From NCBI GenBank assembly GCA_022393335.1, contig JAJEKB010021087.1, forward strand, positions 373,435 to 437,434: DNA of 64,000 bases, written 5' to 3'. Under the pieces are notes generated by a model. That model was not told the origin of the DNA. It did no database searches and was given only the letters and a program-made list of their open reading frames with translations. Origin of the DNA: Macrotrachela quadricornifera (lineage: Eukaryota > Rotifera > Eurotatoria > Philodinida > Philodinidae). Within the stretch, counting starts at the first letter, position 1. Every line of letters starts with the position of its first letter. A program made the translations under genes and the position numbers. Positions 1-10,879 of this stretch are shown one piece after another.

Positions 1-1154
1 ATCATTGTTTACTCTATTGAAAACTATAGCGGTATCCTTTATGAAAATATTACTTTCAGTTTAGTAGAATATTAATATAAGGAATATTTCATGTTGTCGA
101 TTTAGCAAATAATATTATTGTTCGTTTTCTCAAGCTACCATTTTCTTGAACTGATTATTGAGTGGGAATAGATTAATCTTGTCGGACAAATATTGATGTT
201 TTTATTATCGATTTGTGTTTAATTAACTTGGATGAGTAAAGAAAATTTGGGGATTGAACAAAGAAAGATTCCACATCAATGAACATGAACTACGAAAGAG
301 AGGCTACTTCTTCTTTATCAAATGTTGCAGTTCATGTATTAACAATTGATTATGATTTGTAACCTTATACTAGTTAAATGAGTTACTTTTATGAAAAATA
401 TCAACTAACATGATCATTAATAGATATGATCCATCAAAATTTAAAGATTTAACAACTGAATCGTTATATGCGATCTGATTCAGTCTAATATCTATACAAA
501 CTTTTCAGAGCAACCGATAAGCTCAACTATTGATAATTAAGATCAATTATTATTAAAAAGTGATTTTTTCAGAATAGAATTCTTTTTAATTCACAATGAA
601 GTACCATTTTTTCAAAAAAGGATCAGCGAACCTGTAGAATCAGTGCTACGTGATTCATAATTGTCATTTCGATCATATATGAATGTTTATTATTGTATAG
701 ATCGTAGAACTTAATACTTTATTGATCGATAAATTTGATTTCACTCAGCATGAAATCCTTATACCTGCGTATTATAAATGAATTTTAAATCATACTTTTG
801 CAAAGATTAATATTATATTATTTTAAAACTTTATTATCGATACTATCATTCTTCTTTATTTCTCATTTATATTGATATATTCTCAAATTACACAATATTG
901 TGGATAAAAATCAATCAGATTATGTTTTCATATTTTCAATTAGCTATTTAATGTATCAATAAGGGGTGTCACACTTACCACTTACTGGTAATAGTAACGG
1001 GAATATGACACCCCTAGTACCAATAGATAGACTGATATGAATAAGACACAAAAACAAGCAAAAAGAATTCATTAGACAGACAGAAGCTCATCATGTTGCT
1101 GTAACTTTTATTTTTTTCTGTAAATCATAAGTGTTGTTAATAATGATTAGGAAT
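1..1154. other. AT-rich stretch without a gene
   Basis: I see no coding region, splice pattern or repeat family here apart from the small inverted repeat at 962-1015. Stops are dense in all frames. Confidence 0.6.
962..1015. repeat. Short inverted repeat (10-bp arms)
   Basis: AGGGGTGTCA at 962-971 is matched by TGACACCCCT at 1006-1015, separated by 34 bp. It could be a stem-loop or the paired ends of a tiny deleted TIR element. No flanking duplication is obvious. Confidence 0.6.
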
Positions 1155-1947
1155 AATTATTGAATCATACAACATCTATATGTATTGAAAAGAACATCGA
1201 ATGATGGAGGATATGACGTGACACTGGTTACCACTTGATAACCATCATCATTGAAATCACCGATAAGTAATCGTGTATCATAACTATAGGATTATATTGA
1301 TAATATAGTTTCTCTTTGAAAATGACCCATTCCATTTCCCAATAAAATATCTATATCAAATGAATCATATATGTAAAATATTATATCTAATAGATGTTCA
1401 TCATTGAAATCAATAACAGCTATTCGAGTATTTGTAGCTAGACTTTCTATATAGAACTTTAAAATATTTCCAAAGCTTTCATTCCCATAACCAAACATAA
1501 TAGCAATACTATATTTGGATCAATATGAGACAACAACATCGAAACAATTGTCATCATTAAAATCACCATCTGATATATAGACTAGATCAAGACCACTGGT
1601 GAGAGTAACTATTTGTATTTGAAAATTTCCATTATTATATCCGATAAATACACAAATATTTCTAGCATATTCATTGATAACAACAATATTCGTATGATTA
1701 TCATTATTAAAATCATCGACATCAACTGAAACTAGGTGACTATAAGACTGTGTATATAAAGTCGTATGTTCGATAAATGAACCATGATCATTACCTAAAA
1801 AGATAGTAATCTCGATAGACAGGCATCCAACGATAATATCTAATTGATTGTCATTATTGAAGTCTTCAACAAGTGGAAAATAATATGCATCAGAATAATT
1901 ATTTGGATAAATTGGTATTAACTCATATGTTGACTGACAAAGTGACA
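1155..1947 (-). pseudogene. FG-GAP/VCBS repeat protein, degraded
   Basis: Read on the minus strand, the frame carries repeated FG-GAP signatures: DFNNDNQLDIIVG, DFNNDNHTNIVVIN, DFNDDNCFDVVVSY, DFNDEHLLDIIF and GDFNDDGYQVVTS, each followed at intervals by LGNxxGxF/FGYGNESF blades. These belong to the integrin-type beta-propeller repeat family, usually secreted or extracellular. The frame is continuous but broken by an in-frame TGA (1520-1522) and TAA (1292-1294), with homologous sequence resuming immediately in the same frame. Upstream there is no ATG; an intron acceptor-like sequence (pyrimidine-rich ...TTTACTAG) ends at 1948, so this looks like an internal or last exon of a longer gene. Seen: repeats and stops. 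Inferred: a pseudogene, unless the TGA is a sequencing error or is read through; the TAA makes decay the simpler reading. Confidence 0.8.
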
Positions 1948-1949
1948 CT

Positions 1950-2898
1950 AGTAAATAAAAAAAGTCAGAAAATTATTTTTAATCATCAACCTTAACATTT
2001 TATAGACTATCTAAAATCACAAGATTCATCAGATCCTCAAAAATGGTTGGTTGACAATCGATTTAAACTTTTTATTTAACAATTTTTAACAGAGTACAAC
2101 TAAAATATCACTTTTAACATCGACAAAAAGAAAGATAAAATTTCATTTAAGAAAATATCTCGAATAAATCATAAGAGCTCATGTTCATGAGCTGTACATT
2201 CCTACCACAGCTCGAAAACGAACCGAACTATCATTTATCTCTTGAAAAAAATCTGTTAACAATGATTGATCGATCTTTGACCGATTATTCTACATAGTTA
2301 ATTATTTTGTTCTCTTTTATTAATAATTACAAACAATGTATCCATGATAATTGGTTACTTATACCCAATGAATAAAATTAGTTATGTACGCTATTTGAAA
2401 ATACAGCATTATTCCCCTGGGAAAAACATTTTTTAAACACCCCGTATTTGTAGTAATTTGTTTTACGCTTATTTTTCGTTGATTACACGCTGTTTTATCT
2501 ACACACGAGTCTGATTGATTTGAAGAGATGCTGGGTTTACTGGATGACTATCAGTGGTGTTCACAGGACAGGGTGAGACCTTGATACTCTGCAACTTGGA
2601 AGATAGAATTTTGAGATTTATCTCCAAAAAAACATTTTTAACTCGTTCAAAATCAAAAATCGAAAATATATTATAGAGAGCGGCACCATCTTCCTCTATT
2701 AATTAACTTTATACGAATACAGAACATACAAAAATAAATAAAATAAGAATGAAAAAGTTTTATACGTATTTCTTATTCCTGTTATTTTTCACATCAATAA
2801 AAAGAAACTTGTGTGTTCAACAGCATTTGATTTTGATTGCGACGAAAAACTTCATGTATTGTCTATTGTTGATCATAATAGTGCATCGACCGCATCCT
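1950..2898. other. Intergenic, nothing recognised
   Basis: AT-rich sequence without a supported gene. The 5' exon expected for the neighbouring FG-GAP fragment was not recognised here. Confidence 0.5.
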
Positions 2899-3291
2899 TA
2901 ACTAATATCCATTTCATATTAAAAGAAACAGTCAGTGTTAGTCGAATAACTTGAGAGCAATATGAGCTAGATTCGATTTTCTGAAAAAAAAAGTGTCACT
3001 TTATATAATTCAATAGGTAAACAGCAAATGGTGAGTCTGTGATTTAAAATGAGTTTAATTGAGTTTTATGATTGAAAATGAACTTATTTGAATTATACAA
3101 AGTGTCGTTTTTTTTCAGAAAATCAAAAAAAGTGGATAAAAGAAGATTCAAAATCTTTCTCTTCCAAAATGCAAATCACTTGTTACATTTTGGACTATCC
3201 AACAAAAAAACCGCAGGCCTTTAATTCTCATCGTTGTCGAGATATTCGACTAACACGAACTGTTTCTTTTAATTTGAAACGAATATTAGTA
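2899..3291. repeat. Imperfect foldback element
   Basis: Two inverted matches are seen. The first pairs 2899-2950 (with ATTAAAAGAAACAGTCAGTG) with 3241-3291. The second pairs a block at about 2974-3010 (GATTTTCTGAAAAAAAAAGT) with about 3090-3128. The right arm carries about 100 bp extra. This fits a decayed non-autonomous inverted-repeat element. A 75-codon frame at 3088-3315 falls in the right arm and is not believed to be a gene. Confidence 0.6.
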
Positions 3292-4119
3292 ATGTCGAAA
3301 GATAATTTTCAGTAACAGGTTGGATTTTAAACGAAAGAAGAACCAGCGTTCAATCAGATAAACTGGAAAACATTATATTAGTACATTCACCACAAAATAT
3401 TTAGATATAAAAATAATATATATATTTTCCTGTTTTATATACTTATTTATGGTAGTTGTATACCTTTTGTTATTTTTTTTTAAATGGAAGTCTGTGATCA
3501 AGCTTATAAATCTAGATTTTGTACATTTCACCATTTATTTCTCCTATCTTTTGCTGATAGCTATGTATTCTATTAGTTGAACTGTTAGTCATTATTTTTA
3601 TAATGTCTTAAAATAAAGAACATTGTTGTTTGATAAAATGTAACAACTTTGCTGCTTTTGAAATCAATTGTAAAGTACAATTAAGACAGTGTATCATCTT
3701 TGCAAGGTACCCTGGTCTTCCTCCTCCTTCTTCCGATAGAACAAGAGACAGTACGCTCATTCTTTTATATATTTTTGTCAACAGAGTGGAGCAAGACAAG
3801 CTACGAAAAATTGCCCTGTCGACACTTCTGATTTGAGGTAATGAAATTTATATCATTGTTCATAGTCCGCGGCTCTTCGTCAATATTTTTCATCGTATAT
3901 TCTATCTCTCGAATAACAAACAGTGAAGTGGGATTTCTTATATATATATCTCATTGCCCTCGGTGTCGGTTTTCTGACTGGCCAATAACATATATTAAAA
4001 GAAAATTAACCAAGATGGATAGTGCAATGATGGCATCTTTATCGATAACCTTCTAAGACAGCTGTTCTTTCGATATTCTTATTTTCTGCCAAAGTTGAGA
4101 TCATCTTATCTCGAGTCTG
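3292..4119. other. Intergenic; open frames on both strands not supported
   Basis: Frames of about 60-70 codons overlap on both strands at 3608-4056 but show no recognised domain, no splice signals and no repeat structure. The stretch may be the 5' part of the mariner relic that follows, but I could not recognise the N-terminal domain. Confidence 0.4.
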
Positions 4120-4395
4120 AAGGTATTACAATAATTTCATATTCATCTTATTCTGCCGATTTATCACCATGTGATTTTCGGTTATTCAACTTAATCAAAT
4201 AGAATCTGACCGATGAAAACCACTCAGAATCATTATGTCATACTGTGTCCAACTTGATGAACTCTATAGATAAAGAGATAAATGGATTCAACGCATGCAT
4301 TTGTATATAGATAATGATGGCGATTATTTCGACCATCTGATGAGATAAAAATTTGAAAAAATAAAGAGAATACTAATAAGGTGACATATGTTGAA
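4120..4395 (+). pseudogene. Mariner-family transposase, C-terminal relic
   Basis: The translated plus strand gives SADLSPCDFRLFNLIK, the hallmark (Y)SPDLSPCDFxLF block containing the last catalytic Asp of Tc1/mariner transposases. It is followed about 40 residues later by a decayed version of the terminal RW..CI..xGDYF block. Several stops interrupt it. Downstream at about 4450-4590 the DNA resembles the terminal repeat seen at 18.9-19.1, 42.0 and 43.2 kb (a 'cattrgatcaaatag..' like motif then CTTTTGGTAT..). Only the C-terminal third of the transposase is recognised. Confidence 0.65.
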
Positions 4396-5122
4396 AAATC
4401 ACTGGTCAACCAGCCGAAATAGGTTTTATAGATAATTTAACAGGATGATATGAACTAGAGTATGATTAAATCGTATAGAAGGACAGAGCCTTTTTTTTTT
4501 CTCTATCGTTCTATAAAGGAGAAAAATTATATAAGCCTATTGAGCCGTCGCTGTCCGAACTTTTGGTATGCTCGAAGTATTTATCCCAAATTTTGATGAA
4601 GAATTTCGTTTAGCTAGCTGAAACTTTTGCGAAACCTTTATTTTAAAAAATTTCTTCATTCTTTTGGTTTTAAGTAGATGTCCATCTTTTAAATTTTGCA
4701 CTGATAAGGAAAACGTGTTTAAAATACAAAGACAATAGTTTTGTAGAACTTGAAATTTCTATTTTCTGCCATAAGAGAATATTAATTGAACATTCGAAGA
4801 AGGTGTTCAAAATAAATTTTTCATTCAATTCGAATTAAAAATTCTGTGAGTTTAAACTGCAGGCAATGGCACTCAAAAGTCCGATGGTGAGGCTGAGTTC
4901 ATTGATTCTCCGTTAGTTGCGTGACTGCTTTGCTTCTATTATGCTACAATGTCTTGTAAGCGTCTCTCATCAATTATTTTTCGAAAGTCATTCTCAACAC
5001 AATTGGTTACACTTCTTTCAAGACAACATTATTTAAACAGATATTTAATTGTTAATAGTCTCGTCTATTTCATAATAGGAATCGTATAATTAAAGGTAAT
5101 GCGTATCCTTCAAAGAAATAAG
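4396..5122. other. Intergenic; probable mariner terminal remnant then plain AT-rich DNA
   Basis: The segment 4440-4590 resembles, at reduced identity, the terminal repeat of the mariner/MITE family in this window. From 4600 to 5122 I see nothing further. Confidence 0.4.
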
Positions 5123-6504
5123 TCATGTACTCTTTGCATAAGAGAGAAGCGACGAGATCAAACTAGTCAATGCCCTTATTATTATTCCAACCAATAGTTT
5201 CATGTCGACTTCAATTATCTCAAGAATGTTGACAACATCATCATCATGTCGACTGGCTAGATACTCAATATTTTGGTCTAAGTATTCAATATTTCGATTT
5301 AGTTTGTCTTTTGAGCTAATTGATTCCGCAATATTTATAGATTCAGGAGTTGAACAGAGTTGAAGTGATAGAATTTTATTGACGAGATGTTGTTTTTTAG
5401 TGTGAAGAAAGCGAGGAAGATCGCGAGTAGTGATCAGATTGATAAAATTGATTTCTATTACAATGATTAAACCGATAATACACATCGGAATTATATAACA
5501 GACACAAATAAGTATAGATACATTTGTTGGTTGATGTGACAATATATAAATGATCAACGCAGTGATTCCCATACTGATAATATTGACAATAACACAACCA
5601 GTTATGACTATTACCAGTGTGTTATTTTTGATCTTGCGTACGTAACATTTAATAATCAGTAGTGAATAGTGTAGTATTATTGAATCTGTGACATTATACT
5701 CATTGGTATTGGCACTGTTTCCAATATAGACTCTGTTAACATTTTCAAAGCAACGCTTCAATCGTTGGAAGTAATAATAGTAGATCCAAGCACTGTATAA
5801 TTGACAATAAAAATGCAACACATAAGTATAACTAAAGCTAACAAGAAACCAAACATTAGATGTTGTCATATTTTTACTATTAGTTGCATTTAAATGATGA
5901 GTATTATCTGATATATGTTCATTTGGCTGCCAGGAAAAATAAAACTGAACTTCAAATAGAAGTATTGCAATATTGATCCAAACCAATTTTATACAAAAAG
6001 TCGATTTCTTGCCTGATTTTTCTGTTTACTGTTGTTGATTATTTTGTTTTTGACTTGTAACCTCAAGAACATCGGCTTGCGCGTCTTCAATAGCTGCATT
6101 GAAGGATTTAACTTTTTTCATAGGCTTTCGAATCATTACAAATGGGTATATTATCATTAAATCAATTCCCCGTGTACGAGACACATCCAGAGGTGCACCT
6201 GACTAGTCACCAGATAATGCTTTTTAGAAATATAAAATAGAATTATAAATACAATCGGACAGATAATAAATACTCCGATATGTAGTAATAGAAAAACAAT
6301 TATAAAAATATTGTAAAGTAAATCTATCCAAAGCTGGATCTTGGAACGCGTTTCTTGTGGATCACAAACAACACTTATATTTTGGAACATTTTGATGAAA
6401 AATTCTCGCAAAAATTTCCATAAGTTATTTGTAATTTCCGTATGCATTATTGAATGATAGTCATCATCTGTTATTGATTTCGTTCGAGAAAAAAACGTTT
6501 TCAT
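5123..6504 (-). pseudogene. Multipass membrane protein, family not recognised, broken
   Basis: On the minus strand an ATG at 6504 opens 115 residues ending with a strong hydrophobic pair (IFIIVFLLLHIGVFIICPIV). One base shift near 6190 lets coding continue (GAPLDVSRTRGIDLMIIYPF) for about 65 residues to an in-frame TAA. The same frame then runs on as a 287-residue segment (5123-5986) with at least three more membrane spans (WFLVSFSYTYVLHFYCQLY; LVIVITGCVIVNIISMGITA; ILICVCYIIPMCIIGLIIVI). N-glycosylation-like NxT/S sites lie between spans, and the C-terminal tail is mostly hydrophilic. The pieces read naturally as one protein of roughly 450 residues, as in orphan multipass proteins. One frameshift plus one TAA suggest a pseudogene; alternatively a short intron removes the shift. 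No receptor family could be assigned. Confidence 0.6.
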
Positions 6505-7317
6505 CGAGATGATTCAAACAGGCTATAAGAGGTCTACCATCGCAAGATCTACGTTTGCTCAGCACTATCGACAATCGAAACTTATAATAACGAATGCAAT
6601 CTTCCTGAAAATGAATAACTGTTTTGTCAGGAATGTGAAATATTAAATTTCACAACTTTATTCAAAACTCATGTCAACATTTGAAACAATAAATATTCAC
6701 TCTCGAGAAACTGATCAGAAAACTATGAAAGAAAGTTGAAGATAAACTGATGAAAAGGGAAGACAATTTTTGGCAATTATTATAAAAAAAACTCTTAATA
6801 CGAGACAATAAAAATTTGTATTTTTTTGAGTGTGCTTTGCAACTTCGTATTTTACACCTTATAATCTTACACTAGATCAATAATTCGACATTATGTTATC
6901 GGTGCGAATGCAAGAAATTTTAATTCAAAAAAATTATTTGCCTCATGGAAAATGATCATGTGCAAAGTATGAAGTTGAAATGAGTGCTTAAATCAGCTCG
7001 AAAATTTCGAAATCAATCTCAAATAATAATGGTTCTTACTACGACTTAGTGAAAGTCTATTATGATAATTGTTAAAGTTAACCATTCAACATCACTATCA
7101 AATTCATGTCATTAGTCATCAATCTTGTGAGTTCGAGGAGTACCGCTAGCGAACAGCACTTCAAATTAAAAATTAATAATGATTTCATCTTTTGTATACT
7201 TTGCTACAATTGTTTTTTCTTTGTAATTTGTTTAACACTGTCTTAAAATGGAACATTTATTATTCGAAACCCTTGAGACGATTTTTTTAATAAAGTTATA
7301 TAATTTCAAATTTTATA
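6505..7317. other. Intergenic, nothing recognised
   Basis: This is the upstream flank of the membrane-protein relic and the downstream flank of the next gene. No supported coding or repeat structure was seen. Confidence 0.5.
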
Positions 7318-8175
7318 CTACTGACAAAACGATAATATTATCTGAATATGATTTACCTGTAAATACTGCTTTGCTATTTCTTTGTCTTCAATTCCCATCA
7401 AATCGAGAGTGGCACGACAGGCCACGTCACCCTTCATTTCATCTGTTGCTGAAAGCATTGGATTCACGTCACAGTAACTGTAGAATTTCTCCAAACTATT
7501 CTCCCTAATGTACACATAAGCGAAGGTAGCCAGTTGCAACTTTATTAGCTCCACATCTTGCTCCCAGTACTTCGCAAGTATTTCAACAATGTTGATCGGT
7601 AACGTAGCAGAATACACGAATAAATACCATTTCGTATTGGTATCATGTGCAAGTAGAAGAACACATTTGACGTCATGCTGATTTTGCCAGGGCTGTTTAC
7701 ATTTGAAACGCAATGGCTTGTGTGCTACTTCTGCTATTTTGTCTTCGGAAATAGGATGTTCATCATCATCACGATATAACTCAACATCCTCTTCACCGCA
7801 ACAGTTCGGTGGTGGTATTTGCTGGAATGTTTCGTTCACTTTAGCAACCGTTGGTACAAGGCATACCCGTATTGTTTGTAATGTCACATGGGTAGTAATA
7901 GCTATTTCAAGTTTTCCGGTTGTGCTGTCAATCGCTTCAGACGGTAATAGAGTTTTTCTCAAATCATGTAATTCGAATAGGAATTCAAGTTCCCAGATGA
8001 CAGCATTATTAATGTGTCAAGACCTAGAGTGCTTTTCGATTACTCTTGACAAAACGACTATAAGAATGCATACAGCCCAAATCGAAAAAGTGACAATGTG
8101 GTTTTCAAACAATCTGAAAGGTTGTCTCTCATCATCATTGTTACTTGTCAGATTGTTTGTTGAGCTGAAGCTCAT
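7318..8175 (-). CDS. Single-pass (type II-like) membrane protein with one in-frame TGA, unknown family
   Basis: ATG at 8175-8173 opens a frame whose first about 52 residues are a polar N-terminus and one membrane span (FSIWAVCILIVVLSRVIEK). A TGA at codon 53 (8019-8017) is followed without frame change by about 230 coherent residues beginning HINNAVIWELEFLFELHDLR. The later part has a CCGEEDVELYRDDDEHP acidic patch and a compact block around VKCVLLLAHDTNTKWYLFVY. A donor-like ACAG|GTAAAT follows KQYLQ at 7357, and a TAG lies 36 bp on in the same frame, so the true end is near KQYLQ either way. I do not recognise the family. The TGA may be a CGA-to-TGA (Arg) mutation, which would make this a recent pseudogene, or a sequencing error. 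Lumenal/extracellular placement of the C-terminal part is inferred only. Confidence 0.55.
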
Positions 8176-10221
8176 TTTCGCGACCTATATATTCGTAAAT
8201 CAATAAATAGCAAGGCACTCTTCCGAAACACATGATATAGCCTAGTTGGACTCTATTACGTTCTTCTTATCTTCAAAACTCAACTGTCTCCATTGATAGT
8301 AATCCCCACTTTATATGAATCTGACGCAAAACTGAGCCTTCGAACAACTCTACCATTAGAAGAAATGCCCCAAGTACGTGCTGATAGCTTTAATGGTGTT
8401 GTCACTGCCGGTTTACATCAGAATTCGACTAACGAAAATCATCAAAATTAAATAGATACAATGGTGTACTTTTGAGCTCAGCAATGGTAGTAGTTCAAAG
8501 CAGTATTTATTAAATTGTTTTTTCGTGAATAAAAACTCTGAAGCACTGCTCTACTTTGAGACAAAGCCCGAAATCAAATCGAATATGTACTAGTTCTAGG
8601 TTTTGAAAAGTCATCTGAATGCTCAACTAAGTATTTTCATTTCTTTTAAACGAGTCATTAGTGGAAGGGTAGTCAAAATAAGTAAATATCAGCGGTTAAT
8701 ATGCTATAGTGCAATTTGCGTTAACTATTTTTTGTTGTCTCGAATCAATTTTAAAATAATTCAATCAAACCGGACCGAATCCAAATCAGAAAAGTTCGGC
8801 GTGCTTTGCGCTCTGTTTTAGGAAAAAAATCAGCCTATTTGATTAAAATAGATGGCGATATTCAGATTTTTATAGTAATGCTACTTATAGGAAATCCTGC
8901 ATATGCATGGTTGTTTAGATAGATAGTAAGATAAAAAGGTAAACTAATAAGGAAATAAACAGTTGAACCGAAAGATAATTTGCAAAAAATATCCGTCCGC
9001 CACTTTTCAGCGGGCCAATAATAGCATGGTTCATCCAAAAATCTCGAATACTTTGCCCAACTCTGGTCGATTTGATAGTGAAACATTTGAAAAGAAGTGC
9101 TAATCAGTCCTTGGTTGGTAGGAAAGTTGATTAGAATAAAAGCACATAGTCGAACTAATGATTTTTAAAACAGATTAGAAGCCCAGTAGGATTCTATTCT
9201 ATTGAATAAAAGCCTATTAAGACCGCGCTACATTACTTGACGAATTGTCTATTGTTGCTATTGTCAAAAGAACATTTGCCCAATATTTTTCGTACAAAAA
9301 AAAAAACATAAGACAAGGTTTTTCTCTTCTTTTTCCCTAACTGTTAATAAGCCATTTGATTTCGTCTCTTAGAAACACATTAAAGCAAAAGTTCATTGAA
9401 ATCTCCAAGCAGAAACTTTATCTAACCAGTTAATTCAAACGAGAAAATTTTTGAATTTACTCTCGACATTATGCTCGCACCGTATCTTTAATATCGTTCG
9501 ATGCACTAGTCAAATGAGACATACTTTGGTTTATGGTGATACTGAAATAACTTAGCTTCTCTCTTCTGTTTATTCTCCTTTCTTACTATTCTTTGCTCAT
9601 ATCTAGTCGTTAAGAACCACTAAAGGTCAACTGAAAGAATAACAAAAAAATTCAAAAAATGATAGTACCAATCGATTCCCCAACTCCGATTACCTTTGGT
9701 CATACGTTTATCGTTGAGCTGACCTTGAAGTTGTGATTCTTTGATCGATTTTTTTAAGAACATGTTTTAACTTTTGTTGTTTGACCCCGACGACAAGCAA
9801 GTAAGCAAACTATTTTTTTCCATATGATCTTCCTCCCTTGAGTTGATAGAATAAGGATTCAAGGGTACCTATATATAATAGGACTTGAGAACCTATCGAT
9901 ATCCTCATAGGATAGGATTGGCTTGAGTATCAAGATGAAAAATAAAATTGGATGATATTACGGTCTGTTAATCTTTGATATATATAACGATGTTTTTTTG
10001 ATATTTGACCCTCACACAAAATAAACCAAGAGACGCATTATTTTCATATGTCCCTATCGGAAATCGTGCTTTTTAATGTTTTTTGACAAAAAAGCTCGAA
10101 TAGTTTCCTTCAAATAATCATCGACAGTTAATTAAGTTGGGAGTAATAAAATAAATTTAATTAGTTTAATAATAAGAATAAGTAAAATTTTATAAAAAAA
10201 AAGCAATGTCTTATATTATAT
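8176..10221. other. Intergenic; possible transposase tail at 8862-9086
   Basis: The only recognisable hint is on the minus strand at 8970-9086 (WAKYSRFLDEPCYYWPAEKW), which resembles the C-terminal end of some Tc1/mariner transposases. The rest is AT-rich with no supported gene. Confidence 0.35.
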
Positions 10222-10822
10222 TTAAAAATGATGAGCATATTGATTAAATGTACATCCTTGGCCTGATCCCCCAATACGTCCATCACCATTCAAATCCATA
10301 CCTGTCATATTTTCCATTTGATTCAACGTATTTCCAGCCGTATGTAGAGAATTTGGTGGAAAACCCTGACCACCAGATTGAGTACCACTTTGATAGGTTG
10401 AAACAGTGCTATAATAAGCAACACGTTGTCCACCAAATTGATTAGATGGTTGAGGGTGACCGAAACCACCAGCAATCCGACCATCGCCATTCAAATCAAC
10501 ACCTGTCATCCTTTCCATTTGATTCATCATATTTCCACCTAATCCTGCTTGACCTTGTGTATGAAATTCACGACCTTTATCAATAAATCAAATAAAATTT
10601 TATTTATTTTAGAAACATTTTCCTACCTGAACCGATAATTCCATCACCATCTAAATCAATACCTAGATCAGCTTCAGCTTGTTTAGTTACAAAACCTATT
10701 AAGAAAATTTTTAGATAAGATTATATAATATTAGAGGATATATCTATCCATTATTGATAAAGATTTTATAATCTTTTTGAATATATCATCTCGATTATTT
10801 GATAAAAAATCCACTTACTCAT
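10222..10822 (-). CDS. Small three-exon protein with three DxDGDGxI-type Ca-loop motifs
   Basis: The exons are 10822-10819, 10695-10627 and 10574-10222. The introns (about 122 and 52 bp) have good ends (A|GTAAGTGG..AATAG; CAG|GTAGGA..AAAG), and the phases fit exactly. The product is about 141 residues starting MSFVTKQAEADLGIDLDGDG. Three copies of a unit [E-x-x-x-G-(I/V/M)-DL(D/N)GDG-(R/I)-I-(G/A)G] occur at about residues 13-24, 46-58 and 113-126, separated by Gly/Gln/Ser-rich linkers (QSGGQGFPPNS). The DxNxDG core is the Ca-binding loop shared by EF-hands and dockerins, but the second EF helix is missing. There is no signal peptide. A TATAAATA box lies 46 bp upstream of the ATG, supporting the start. 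Known of the motif: Ca coordination by D1, D/N3 and D5. Inferred: a small Ca-binding cytosolic protein. No established family comes to mind. Confidence 0.8.
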
Positions 10823-10867
10823 TTTGTTCTTTTGAAAAATAATAAAGACGAACGATTTCGAACGTGC

Positions 10868-10875
10868 TATTTATA
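10868..10875 (-). promoter_or_regulatory. TATA box of the three-loop protein gene
   Basis: TATAAATA on the minus strand, 46 bp upstream of the ATG at 10822. This is a consensus metazoan TATA element at a plausible distance for a short 5' UTR. Confidence 0.6.
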
Positions 10876-10879
10876 CAGT

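Noticed and set aside
7703..8206. 167-codon plus-strand frame
   Set aside because: Antisense to the membrane-protein gene, which has a start, a span and coherent composition.
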